Shown here: positions 43,764 through 52,309 of the stretch, piece by piece | Numbering within the stretch: the first letter of the stretch is position 1 | Layout of the letters: each line of letters opens with the position of its first letter | Origin: Aureimonas altamirensis | GTDB taxonomy: Bacteria; Pseudomonadota; Alphaproteobacteria; Rhizobiales; Rhizobiaceae | Assembly (NCBI RefSeq): GCF_001463885.1 | Contig: NZ_BBWQ01000017.1 | Location: 1 to 59,627, forward strand | Direction of reading: 5' to 3' | DNA: 59,627 nucleotides | Notes under the pieces: model-generated | The model's database searches: none | Told to the model about the DNA's origin: nothing | What the model saw: the letters and a program-made list of their open reading frames with translations, nothing else | Translations under genes and position numbers: made by a program

Positions 43764-44477
43764 CTAATGAGCCCCTTCGGATGCCGATGGATGATCGCCA
43801 ATGAAGTGCGTCTTGGTGAACACAGCCATGTCGACAGGATTGGGCAATCTGACGTCCGTTAAATCAGGAACGCGCTTCGCGACAGGATCATATGTGCGGG
43901 CAATCTGAGAGATCATGAGAAACACCAATTCTCGGTCATCCGCAAAGGTCCTCAGAGCTACCATCTGTTCGGACAGTTGTGGGTGTGTTCGTTTCTGATC
44001 CATCAATTGCAAATAGTCGACTGCGATCACCGTTCCAGGCCGAGCTGACTCCGCCTTGGCAATGATGTAGTCCGCACAAATATAGTCTGAACAGTCGAGT
44101 CTGAAAGCGTCTCCATACTGTCTGGCATCAAAGCCTATTAATGCGAAACGCGCATAAACTTCCGCTTCGGTATACTCGAGTGTAAAGAACATGCCCTGTT
44201 TGCCGTCCTTCAGGGCCTCAGCCACGATTTCCAAGGCAAGCAGAGTCTTTCCTTGTCCCGGACGTGCTCCAATAAGCATCACTTCGCCATGTTTCAGGCC
44301 TGCATACAGCTTGGCCGCAGACGAACTTGACGTATGCTTAGCTGCAAGCAGGCTCCAACTACTGAAACCTTCTGCCGCAGCAACTCGGTCAAGGGCGACA
44401 TTGAGATCAACTCCCTGGCTACGGGCGAGCTGTTTTGCCGTGCGCTTGAGATGATAGATTGGTGCTGAGAGCTTCAT
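43764..44477 (-). CDS. DnaB-like (SF4) RecA-fold ATPase
   Basis: 237 residues. A helical N-terminal segment (KRTAKQLARSQGVDLNVALD to GFSSWSLLAA) precedes a RecA core: Walker A GARPGQGKT (70-78), FFTLEYTEAEVYARF in the DnaB H1a position (SLE-like), Walker B VIAVDYLQLMD (Asp154), and SQIAR in the H4 position. DYLQLM and this order are those of the replicative helicase C-terminal domain, but the DnaB N-terminal primase-interaction domain is missing and the protein is half length. GGAAGG lies before the ATG. Likely accessory replication or toxin/defence-type ATPase; function unknown. Confidence 0.85.
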   Translation of the reverse strand: MKLSAPIYHLKRTAKQLARSQGVDLNVALDRVAAAEGFSSWSLLAAKHTSSSSAAKLYAGLKHGEVMLIGARPGQGKTLLALEIVAEALKDGKQGMFFTLEYTEAEVYARFALIGFDARQYGDAFRLDCSDYICADYIIAKAESARPGTVIAVDYLQLMDQKRTHPQLSEQMVALRTFADDRELVFLMISQIARTYDPVAKRVPDLTDVRLPNPVDMAVFTKTHFIGDHPSASEGAH

Positions 44478-44713
44478 AATACCCTTCCAGTGCGAGCCTT
44501 GTCAGCAATCCCTCCTTTTGCTTTCGGCCGGAACTTGGCTGGGTTTATTACTCGCCCTGCATGATATTTACTTTCCCAGCGGAGGGGGGCGGCGTGGGCA
44601 ACACCAGAATCAAACAATAGCACCATGTCGGCTTTTGGGGAAGAATTCCAAGCGCTGGGATGTCTCACATGGGGTCGAAAGCAGACATTGTAGAACTGTC
44701 TGATCCTAGACAC
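44474..44713 (-). CDS. Small hypothetical protein coupled to the DnaB-like ATPase
   Basis: 79 residues, MSRIRQFYNVCFRPHVRHPS, basic, no recognised domain. Its TGA overlaps the ATPase ATG (ATGA), the main reason to list it. No strong SD is seen at its own start, and the composition is only moderately protein-like. Confidence 0.35.
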   Translation of the reverse strand: MSRIRQFYNVCFRPHVRHPSAWNSSPKADMVLLFDSGVAHAAPLRWESKYHAGRVINPAKFRPKAKGGIADKARTGRVL

Positions 44714-45113
44714 TACCCGCTACATGACACAGGGACGGATCACGAACTCCGCTGGATCACCGGTGCGTCTGTTGTGCTCGCGCAAACTAGGCCAGGCAGT
44801 AACTCTTTTCATAGCTACCGGATGAATGCTCCGATCCCGCCGCCTAGCGCACTGTTGTCGGCCGGGTAATGGCGCCAGTAAAACTGGGACATTAAATGGT
44901 CTATCGGGCGGAGCGGGGCCCCTGAATCGGCAGTTGCCTATCGCAAACCTGTCAAGCAAAGGATGCGTGCGCGTCCTCGCCGAGTCCATCCGAAATTTCA
45001 TTCTGGAAATGCCTGAAAACCCCGGATACTCAACGGCCGAAAAATGCCTGTTCCGGACGATTTCTGGCGTGCTTTTCAGAATGCCGATTGCTTTGATTAG
45101 GGTGTTAGAGGCG
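44714..45113. other. Non-coding interior of the element's right end
   Basis: No convincing gene on either strand. The stretch 44994-45083 contains several variants of the CATTCTGAAAAGC motif: CATTCTGGAAATGCC near 44999, CTGAAAACCCC just after, and the inverted GCTTTTCAGAATG at 45071-45083. It mirrors the left-end repeats. Confidence 0.5.
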
Positions 45114-45199
45114 TTGCAGTCCTTTGCGTAACCACTCCGCCCCGAGGCCCCAACGGCGCTGTACCGACTGGCACGAGGGGGGATGCGCAAGGGGCTTTC
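45114..45199 (-). pseudogene. tRNA-Cys 5'-half remnant (right boundary of the element)
   Basis: Matches the functional tRNA-Cys from the anticodon loop to its 5' end and on into upstream DNA. Substitutions hit functional positions: conserved U8 reads G, and an anticodon-stem base is changed (C to T on the plus strand). The 3' half is absent. It is therefore the displaced copy. Confidence 0.85.
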
Positions 45200-45228
45200 G
45201 CAGGGAAATTGCCGTTCAGGCCGGCAAG

Positions 45229-45561
45229 CTAATGTCCGCGTCCCTTGCCCGTCGGTTCGATATGCGGAAGCCGACCGATGATTCGCTGCGGGCGACCCTT
45301 GCGCCGTCCCCAGCGCACCGTCGTGCGGCGTCGCCAGCGGCGTACCGAAGCGAAATCGACCGAAAGGATCAGCAAGCCAACAGGCAGCATCCAGATGCCG
45401 AGGACAGGCAGGAAGCTGAAGATGCCCCCCGTCACGAAAGCCGCGCCCGTGGCGACGCGCGCGGGACGTGAAGCGGGCAGGCGTACGCTGCGACCGAAAA
45501 CTTCGATCGCATTGCCGCGCAGCCTGACATAGCTGCCGCCTTTTCGCTTTTCCGTGTCCAT
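45229..45561 (-). CDS. PGPGW-type small transmembrane protein
   Basis: 110 residues with two close hydrophobic helices (TGAAFVTGGIFSFLPVLGIW then MLPVGLLILSVDF) and basic flanks. The hinge FLPVLGIWMLPVGLLILS resembles the PGPGW transmembrane family found in Hyphomicrobiales. Function unknown. First intact gene beyond the element. Confidence 0.7.
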   Translation of the reverse strand: MDTEKRKGGSYVRLRGNAIEVFGRSVRLPASRPARVATGAAFVTGGIFSFLPVLGIWMLPVGLLILSVDFASVRRWRRRTTVRWGRRKGRPQRIIGRLPHIEPTGKGRGH

Positions 45562-45739
45562 GTCCGGTGATCAATCTTTCAACAAAAGAGCGTGCGCCCC
45601 ACCAATTCCTATAAGCGGCTAATCATGGCAACTTCTAGGGAGCAGGCGTGACGGACAGCGAGATTTTTTGCGATAGGGTGCTTGGCAAGACGGCGAGGGG
45701 TTTGCTATAGGCACCCTCGCTCAGGCAGAGCCAGAGCAT

Positions 45740-45814
<75 letters not shown>

Positions 45815-46050
45815 CTTCTCCTTATTTTCATGCATTCCGAAGATTCGGGTCGCCGCCCGCTACGCGTCGCATCGTGCATTTGCGGCAGGCTGTGAACATG
45901 GTGCCCGCCTTGCGCAGGTGCAAGCCGATCGGCCCGATCCGGCCCGGCAAAGTGATGGGGTAAATTCAGCGCGCCGGGAGGCGCTCGCTTGCACCCCGGG
46001 GCCAGCGGATTTATGGAAGCCTGCATATCGGATTGCAGGAGACCGCCGGC

Positions 46051-46701
46051 ATGGATTTCTCAGAGGCGCGTATCAAGATGGTGGACAATCAGGTCCGCAC
46101 CTCGGACGTGACGGACCACGCGGTCCTGCGCGCGATGCTGACCGTACCGCGCGAGCGCTTCGTCCCCGAAGACAAGCGGGTCTTCGCCTATATCGGCGAC
46201 GAGATCTCGCTCGGAGGGGGGCGCTACCTGATGGAAGCGGCGCCGTTCTCCCGGCTGCTGCAGCTGGCCCGGATCCAGCCCACGGATGTCGTTCTCGATG
46301 TCGGGTGCGGTCTCGGCTATTCGGCCGCCGTGCTTGCCGAAATCGCCGGTTCGGTCGTGGCGCTCGAGGAAGACGCCGCGCTTGCGGATGCCGCAACCCA
46401 AAACCTGACCGGGACGAACACCCTGTCGTCGGTCGTCGTCACCGGGCCGCTGAACGAGGGATACGCCAAGGAAGGCCCCTTCGACGTGATCCTTTTCGAA
46501 GGGGCGGTCGATGCGGTTCCGCCCGTCTTCTTCGACCAGCTGCGGGAGCGTGGGCGCCTCGTGGTCGTGGAAGGGCGCGGCAACGCGGCCGCGGCGCGGC
46601 TCTACTCCAAGGAGGACGGGCTCGTCTCCAGCCGTTTCGCTTTTAATTGCAGCCTTCGGCCACTGCCCGGATTTGCGGCCAAACCGCAATTCGTGTTTTA
46701 G
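46051..46701 (+). CDS. Protein-L-isoaspartate O-methyltransferase family
   Basis: 216-residue SAM-dependent methyltransferase. MDFSEARIKMVDNQVRTSDV at the N-terminus, the SAM-binding loop VLDVGCGLGYSAAVLAEIAG and VALEEDAALAD are PCMT motifs. The role would be repair of isoaspartyl residues; the rhizobial version upstream of tolC is divergent from E. coli Pcm, so true activity is uncertain. ATG 46051 has AGGAGA 9 nt upstream. A 229 bp gap precedes the tolC start. Confidence 0.87.
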   Translation: MDFSEARIKMVDNQVRTSDVTDHAVLRAMLTVPRERFVPEDKRVFAYIGDEISLGGGRYLMEAAPFSRLLQLARIQPTDVVLDVGCGLGYSAAVLAEIAGSVVALEEDAALADAATQNLTGTNTLSSVVVTGPLNEGYAKEGPFDVILFEGAVDAVPPVFFDQLRERGRLVVVEGRGNAAAARLYSKEDGLVSSRFAFNCSLRPLPGFAAKPQFVF

Positions 46702-46930
46702 GCAAGCAATTCGCGGTAGTGTCGATCCGGGCTGCCGACCGGATGGCGCATAACTGTTATCCATCGGTCACACCTGCAGCCCAAAAGGTGAATTGCAATT
46801 GGGTTCGCACTGGCGTCCGGTTAACGCAAAGTGCATTTCTTTAATGCTGAGGGGCGTGGCGCGGCGGTTGTCGTCGTGTGCGAGTAAATTTGGGAGCGTC
46901 CGGTACGCTTCCGCGAAGCGGGGTATTTCA

Positions 46931-48355
46931 ATGCGGAAGAGTTTCTTCCTCACGTCGGCGATGTCGCTGGGCCTTCTAGTTGCCGGCATGGGAGTCGCCA
47001 GTGCCGATACCCTGCGCGAAGTTCTCGCCAAAGCCTACTCCAACAATCAATCGTTGAATGCGTCTCGTGCGGCCCTGCGCGCCACCGACGAAAACGTGCC
47101 CCAGGCACGCGCCGGCTTGCGGCCTACGCTTTCGCTGGGCGCCAGCGCCTCGGCGACGCGCAGCCGAACGACGCGTGGCGACGGCCTGCCGCGGATCAAC
47201 GGTCGCGGCGGCGTGCTGAGCAGCGGCATCGAGCTGAACCAGGTTCTGTTCGACGGCTTCCAGACGCCGAACAACATCCAGTCTACCCAGGCCGCCGTGC
47301 GCGCCGGGCAGGCCGATCTTGCCAATACCGTGCAGAATACGCTTCTCGATACCGTCACGGCCTATATGGACGTGATCCGGGATCGCCAGATCGCCGAGCT
47401 TCGCCGCCAGAACCTGGCCTTCCTTCGCGAGCAGGTGCGCGCCGCCAATGCCCGCTTCGACGTGGGCGAGGGTACACGCACCGACGTGGCGCAGGCCGAG
47501 TCGGAAGAGGCCCTGGCAACCGCGCTTCTGAACAGCGCGCTCGCGCAGGTCGCCTCCAGCGAGGCCGTGTACCTGCAGGTGATCGGCGATCCGGCCGGCG
47601 ACCTGTCGCCCGGCACGCGCCCGCCGTCGCAGCTTGAGCCGCAAAGCATTGCAAGCGCGCTGTCGATCTCGCAGGCCGAGCACCCCGCCATTGCGGCCGC
47701 CCTCTTTGCGGTCGACTCCGCCGCCTACGAGGTGAAGTCGCGTGAAGGCCGTGCCCTGCCTCAGGTAAGCGTGGGCGCTTCGGTCGACAACAGCTATTCC
47801 TCGACCTCGCCGGCCGCCGCAACCGGGCTGCCGGGCGTCGATATCGATGTCGGCTCCAGCAACGAACTCTCCGCCAGCGTGGGCGCTACGCTGACGATTC
47901 CCCTGTATCAGGGCGGCCTTGTTGCCTCGCAGGTGCGGCAAGCCAAGGAAGTCCTCGGGCAGCGCCGTATCGAGGTGGACAGCATCCGCGATCAGGTGCG
48001 CGCGGCGGTGGCATCCGCCTGGGCGCTCATCCAGGCGGCGGAAGCCAACGTGACCGGTTATCGGGCGCAGGTGGCGGCGGCGCGTCTGGCGCTGAACGGC
48101 GTCCAGGAAGAGCGGACGGTGGGCCAGCGCACGACGCTGGACGTGCTCGACGCGCAGGCCGATGTCATCAGCGCCCAGATCCTGCTGGCCGGTGCGCAGC
48201 GCGACGTCATCGTGCGCTCGTATGAGCTGCTGTCTGCCGTGGGCCGCCTGTCGGCAACACAGCTGGCGCTGAACGTCCAGACCTACGATCCGGAAGTTCA
48301 CTACCAGGCCGTGCAGAACAAGTGGCATGGCATGAAGACGCCCGACGGCCGCTGA
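46931..48355 (+). CDS. tolC: TolC-family outer-membrane efflux protein
   Basis: 474 residues. A signal peptide (MRKSFFLTSAMSLGLLVAG to ASA) precedes two structural repeats of a TolC trimer channel: DTLREVLAKAYSNNQSLNAS/ARAGLRPTLSLGASASATRS and VSVGASVDNSYSSTS/TIPLYQGGLVASQVRQAKEV. VGQRTTLDVLDAQADVISAQ is a strong family signature. It serves type I secretion and RND efflux, and is often called BepC or TolC in rhizobia. ATG 46931 is chosen over a frame from 46793 because it starts the signal peptide. Confidence 0.93.
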   Translation: MRKSFFLTSAMSLGLLVAGMGVASADTLREVLAKAYSNNQSLNASRAALRATDENVPQARAGLRPTLSLGASASATRSRTTRGDGLPRINGRGGVLSSGIELNQVLFDGFQTPNNIQSTQAAVRAGQADLANTVQNTLLDTVTAYMDVIRDRQIAELRRQNLAFLREQVRAANARFDVGEGTRTDVAQAESEEALATALLNSALAQVASSEAVYLQVIGDPAGDLSPGTRPPSQLEPQSIASALSISQAEHPAIAAALFAVDSAAYEVKSREGRALPQVSVGASVDNSYSSTSPAAATGLPGVDIDVGSSNELSASVGATLTIPLYQGGLVASQVRQAKEVLGQRRIEVDSIRDQVRAAVASAWALIQAAEANVTGYRAQVAAARLALNGVQEERTVGQRTTLDVLDAQADVISAQILLAGAQRDVIVRSYELLSAVGRLSATQLALNVQTYDPEVHYQAVQNKWHGMKTPDGR

Positions 48356-48379
48356 CATCTGAAGAAAGTGTTGAAAAAT

Positions 48380-48411
48380 CCCCTCAAGGTTTAACCGACA
48401 ACCTTGAGGGG
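48380..48411. terminator. 12-bp hairpin after tolC, with the T-run facing left
   Basis: CCCCTCAAGGTT (48380-48391) and AACCTTGAGGGG (48400-48411) form a perfect stem with an 8-nt loop, 24 bp past the tolC stop. On the plus strand no T-run follows; on the minus strand it is followed by TTTTT. It could end tolC inefficiently or end a leftward transcript. Confidence 0.6.
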
Positions 48412-48492
48412 GATTCATGTAAGGCGGCTTGTCGGTTACGCTCTACCCAATGATTCTCGCGGCCTTCGCGAGGCGATATCGGGGATTGCGGG

Positions 48493-49170
48493 ATGCGTAG
48501 GGCAAACGGCGCAGCCGAGCCGTCGATGGACGAGATACTGGCGTCCATCAGGCAGATCATCGAAAGCAGCGACAGCGAGCGGATTTCGGCGCGGAGCGCC
48601 GAGCCGGTTCATGCGGATGTCGCGGCAGGCACGACTGCTGGCGCAGCCAACTGGAACGAGCATAGCGAGGCAGCCTACACGCTGCGGCCATCCTATGAGG
48701 GGTCCGTCGCCTATGATCTCGCCCCCGACGATCAATGGTACGCGGAAGAGCCCGTAGCCGAACAGGTGCCGGAAGCCGAACCCGTAGCAGATGCGTGGGC
48801 CGACGATGGTGGCGACATGCAGCCGGCCTATGTCGCGGAGCCGGAAGAGCCCGCCATGCCTGCTTACGCAGCCAACAACGACGAGCCCCGGATGCGCGAG
48901 TATCGGGACGCGATCCTGCACGATCAAAGGTTCGACGATGCGCTCGTCAATGCCGAACCGCTGATCTCGGAAGATTCGGAAGCTGCCATCAATGCGTCCT
49001 TTGCCGAGCTGACGGAGGCGATCCGTGCCGGTGAACTGCGCTCGCTGGAAGAGATGGCGCAGGAGATGCTGCGACCGATGATGCAGCAATGGCTGGAAGA
49101 AAACCTGGCGCGTACCGTGCAGGAGATCGTACGCGAGGAAATAAGGCGCGCCGTTACCCGCGGGCGTTGA
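48493..49170 (+). CDS. popZ: PopZ-family (DUF2497) polar organising protein
   Basis: 225 residues. The N-terminal motif PSMDEILASIRQIIESSD and the C-terminal helical block MLRPMMQQWLEENLARTVQE with IVREEIRRAV are those of DUF2497/PopZ; the ~110 residues between are acidic, Pro/Glu/Ala-rich and disordered, as in PopZ. PopZ self-assembles at the cell pole and anchors chromosome origins and cell-cycle regulators, including the CckA pathway. It lies directly upstream of valS, the usual rhizobial order. Confidence 0.88.
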   Translation: MRRANGAAEPSMDEILASIRQIIESSDSERISARSAEPVHADVAAGTTAGAANWNEHSEAAYTLRPSYEGSVAYDLAPDDQWYAEEPVAEQVPEAEPVADAWADDGGDMQPAYVAEPEEPAMPAYAANNDEPRMREYRDAILHDQRFDDALVNAEPLISEDSEAAINASFAELTEAIRAGELRSLEEMAQEMLRPMMQQWLEENLARTVQEIVREEIRRAVTRGR

Positions 49171-49285
49171 TTCCGGCCGGGCCTTCGCGCACCGACGCGC
49201 CGCCGCGTGGCCGTTTCCGTTGACAGGGCCGAAAGCTTGCCTGTAACCGATGGCCGACCAAGTCTGGCCGCAACGGACCCGCATC

Positions 49286-52063
49286 ATGATCGAGAAGACA
49301 TACGACGCCGCTCAGGTTGAGCCCCGTATCGCAAATCTGTGGGACGAGGCGGGTGCGTCGCGCGCCGGCGCCGGGGCGCGTCCGGGCGCGGAAGCCTATT
49401 CGATCGTCATTCCGCCGCCGAATGTGACGGGCTCGCTGCATATCGGCCATGCCCTCAACAACACGCTGCAGGACATTCTTGTCCGGCACAAGCGCATGCT
49501 GGGGGCGAACGTGCTTTGGCAGCCCGGCCTGGACCATGCGGGCATCGCCACGCAGATGGTGGTGGAGCGTCAGATGGCCGCCCGTGGCGAGCCGGGACGG
49601 CGCGAGATCGGCCGGCAGGCCTTTATCGACAAGGTTTGGGAATGGAAGGCCGAGTCGGGCGGGTCCATTCTTGGCCAGCTTCGCCGGCTTGGCGCTTCGT
49701 GCGACTGGTCCCGCGAGCGATTCACCATGGATGAGGGCCTGTCGCGGGCCGTCCGCAAGGTCTTCGTGCAACTGTACCGCGAAAACCTGATCTACAAGGA
49801 CAAGCGGCTGGTCAACTGGGATCCGAAGCTGCGGACGGCCATCTCGGACCTCGAGGTCGAGCAGCGCGAGATCCACGGCCATCTCTGGCATATCCGCTAC
49901 CCTGTCGACGGGCAGTCCTACGACGTGTCCGACCCTTCAAGCTTCGTGGTGGTCGCGACGACCCGGCCCGAGACCATGCTGGGCGACAGCGGAGTGGCCG
50001 TCAATCCGGAAGACCAGCGCTATGAGGACCTGGTCGGGCGCAAGGTGCGTATACCGCTGGTCGGGCGCCTGATCCCGGTGGTGGCCGACGATTATGCCGA
50101 TCCGGAAGCTGGCTCCGGTGCGGTGAAGATCACCCCCGCGCACGACTTCAACGACTTCGAGGTGGGCCGCCGCAACAATCTGCGTGCAATCAACATCCTG
50201 GCTCCGGATGGCACAATATCGCTGCGCGACAACGCCGAATTCCTGGAAGGGCTCTACGCCGAAGACGGCGAGCGGGCCATCGGCATGTTCGAGGGGCTCG
50301 ACCGCTTCACGGCCCGCAAGCTGCTTGTGGATTGGCTGGAAGAGGAAGGCTACCTCGCCAAGGTGGACGACCATGTCCACATGGTGCCGCACGGCGACCG
50401 TGGCGGGGTGCCGATCGAGCCTTATCTGACGGACCAGTGGTACGTGGATGCGGTGACGCTGGCAGAGCCGGCGATTGCCAGCGTGCGCGCCGAACGCACG
50501 AAATTCGTGCCCCGCAACTGGGAGAAGACCTATTTCGACTGGATGGAAAACATCCAGCCATGGTGCATCTCTCGGCAATTGTGGTGGGGACACCAGATCC
50601 CGGCATGGTACGGCCCGGACGGGGAAATCTTCGTCGCCGAAGAGGAAGAAGAGGCCTTCGCCACGGCACTGGCCCATTATGTGGTGAATGGCACCCTGAC
50701 GGATTCGCAAGCGCGCGCGATGGCCGACGATCCGGATGGCATCCAGCAGCTTCTGACGCGTGACGAGGATGTGCTCGACACGTGGTTCTCTTCCGCACTC
50801 TGGCCGTTTTCGACGCTGGGCTGGCCGGACGAGACGAAAGAGGTTGCCACTTATTACCCGACCAGCGACCTGATCACCGGCTTCGACATCATCTTCTTCT
50901 GGGTTGCCCGGATGATGATGATGGGTCTCCATTTCATGGACAAGGAGCCCTTCGACACCGTCTACGTGCACGCGCTGGTGCGCGACAAGACCGGCGCCAA
51001 GATGTCGAAGTCCAAGGGCAACGTCATCGATCCGCTCGAGCTGATCGACGAATACGGGGCCGACGCGCTGCGCTTCACGCTGGCCATCATGGCCGCCCAG
51101 GGGCGCGATGTGAAACTGGACCCGCAGCGCATTGCCGGCTACCGCAATTTCGGCACCAAGCTCTGGAACGCCACGCGCTTTGCCGAAATGAACGGGGCGG
51201 TGCACGGCAAGGCCTTGTCCGCGGACGATGTCCAGCTTCCGCTGAACCGGTGGGTCCTGACCGAGCTTGCGCGCACCGTGTCGAGCGTCGACGAGGCGCT
51301 GGCCGCCTATCGGTTCAACGATGCATCCGGGGCGCTGTACCGGTTTGTCTGGAACACCTATTGCGACTGGTATCTGGAACTGGCCAAGCCAGTCTTCATG
51401 GCCAATGACCCGCGGGCCCAGCAGGAAACGCGGCTCGTCACGGGCTATGTGCTGGACAGGATCTATGCGCTGCTGCACCCGTTCATGCCCTTCCTGACGG
51501 AAGAGCTCTGGTCGGTCACCGCACCGAAGGAGGGGGGCCGGCCGGCCATGCTGTGCCTGTCGGAGTGGCCAAGGGACGCGTTTGCAGACGAGACATCTGC
51601 CGCCGACATCAACTGGCTGATCGACCTCGTGACGGAAATCCGCTCGGTGCGGGCCCAGATGAATGTGCCGCCCGGCGCCGAAATCCGCCTGCTGGCCCTC
51701 GGTGCGGATGAGGCAACGTGCGAAAAGCTTGTGCGCCACGAGGCATCGTTGCGCCGGCTGGCGCGGCTGTTCGATATCGAGAATGCGGCGCAATCGCCCG
51801 ATAATTCGGCCCAGATCGTCAGCGCCGGCGTCACCTATGCGCTGCCGCTGGAAGGCATCATCGACATTGCCGTGGAAAAGGCACGACTGGCCAAGGCCAT
51901 CGCCAAGCTGGAAGACGAAATCTCGCGCATAGACAAGAAGCTCCAGAACGAGCGTTTTGTGGCCAATGCGCCTGAAGAGGTGGTCGAGCAGGAGCGTGAG
52001 AAGCGCGCGGCCTACGAGCAGGAGCGCGATGCGCTGGCACAGGCGGCGCACAGCATCGGCTAA
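49286..52063 (+). CDS. valS: Valyl-tRNA synthetase
   Basis: 925-residue class I synthetase. The catalytic domain has PPPNVTGSLHIGHALNN (HIGH) and AKMSKSKGNVIDPLE (KMSKS, about 571-576); an inserted CP1 editing domain contains TTRPETMLGDSGVAVNPED. A C-terminal coiled coil (KARLAKAIAKLEDEISRIDK) contacts tRNA. ATG 49286 gives MIEKTYDAAQVEPRIANLWD, the family N-terminus; a frame from 49250 adds 12 residues. A terminator follows. Confidence 0.97.
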   Translation: MIEKTYDAAQVEPRIANLWDEAGASRAGAGARPGAEAYSIVIPPPNVTGSLHIGHALNNTLQDILVRHKRMLGANVLWQPGLDHAGIATQMVVERQMAARGEPGRREIGRQAFIDKVWEWKAESGGSILGQLRRLGASCDWSRERFTMDEGLSRAVRKVFVQLYRENLIYKDKRLVNWDPKLRTAISDLEVEQREIHGHLWHIRYPVDGQSYDVSDPSSFVVVATTRPETMLGDSGVAVNPEDQRYEDLVGRKVRIPLVGRLIPVVADDYADPEAGSGAVKITPAHDFNDFEVGRRNNLRAINILAPDGTISLRDNAEFLEGLYAEDGERAIGMFEGLDRFTARKLLVDWLEEEGYLAKVDDHVHMVPHGDRGGVPIEPYLTDQWYVDAVTLAEPAIASVRAERTKFVPRNWEKTYFDWMENIQPWCISRQLWWGHQIPAWYGPDGEIFVAEEEEEAFATALAHYVVNGTLTDSQARAMADDPDGIQQLLTRDEDVLDTWFSSALWPFSTLGWPDETKEVATYYPTSDLITGFDIIFFWVARMMMMGLHFMDKEPFDTVYVHALVRDKTGAKMSKSKGNVIDPLELIDEYGADALRFTLAIMAAQGRDVKLDPQRIAGYRNFGTKLWNATRFAEMNGAVHGKALSADDVQLPLNRWVLTELARTVSSVDEALAAYRFNDASGALYRFVWNTYCDWYLELAKPVFMANDPRAQQETRLVTGYVLDRIYALLHPFMPFLTEELWSVTAPKEGGRPAMLCLSEWPRDAFADETSAADINWLIDLVTEIRSVRAQMNVPPGAEIRLLALGADEATCEKLVRHEASLRRLARLFDIENAAQSPDNSAQIVSAGVTYALPLEGIIDIAVEKARLAKAIAKLEDEISRIDKKLQNERFVANAPEEVVEQEREKRAAYEQERDALAQAAHSIG

Positions 52064-52122
52064 TTCTGTTGTTTCCCAGCAACATGGAGCGCCAACTCTT
52101 CCGTATACGGAAGACAATTACA

Positions 52123-52156
52123 GGCGGATGGCAATGGCCATCCGCCTTTATTTTTT
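52123..52156 (+). terminator. Rho-independent terminator of valS
   Basis: GGCGGATGGC and GCCATCCGCC form a 10-bp stem with a short loop (52123-52146), followed by TTTATTTTTT, about 60 bp past the valS stop. Confidence 0.9.
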
Positions 52157-52309
52157 AAACGGTTCAATAAGTTAGTCTCGAAGTCTCTTATTTGAATTTA
52201 GTTACCTAGGGTTGCCCAGGCCTGCCGGGCACTGTTGCAAATTCTGCGTGACATCATACCGTCGCATGAAAGAGTGCCGGGCTGGCGGCACCTACGGGGG
52301 GAATGCGAC

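Larger units (their letters stand above)
42305..45199. mobile_element. ~2.8 kb element inserted at the tRNA-Cys anticodon loop
   Basis: Bounded by direct repeats 42305-42386 and 45114-45199 (tRNA-Cys 5' half plus flank, about 95% identical over the first 60 bp). Near both inner ends lies a 13-bp core CATTCTGAAAAGC, direct at 42395 and 42420 and inverted at 45071. Content: SRAP gene, broken gene, DnaB-like ATPase with a coupled small gene, and ~400 bp of non-coding DNA. No integrase is encoded, so it is either decayed or moved by enzymes acting in trans. Confidence 0.6.

Noticed and set aside
44720-45574. 284-codon leftward frame across the element's right end
   Set aside because: It runs through the tRNA-Cys remnant and antisense to other frames; the sequence is not protein-like.
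49937-52117. 726-codon antisense frame inside valS
   Set aside because: His/Arg/Gly-rich shadow frame with no domain; valS is unambiguous.
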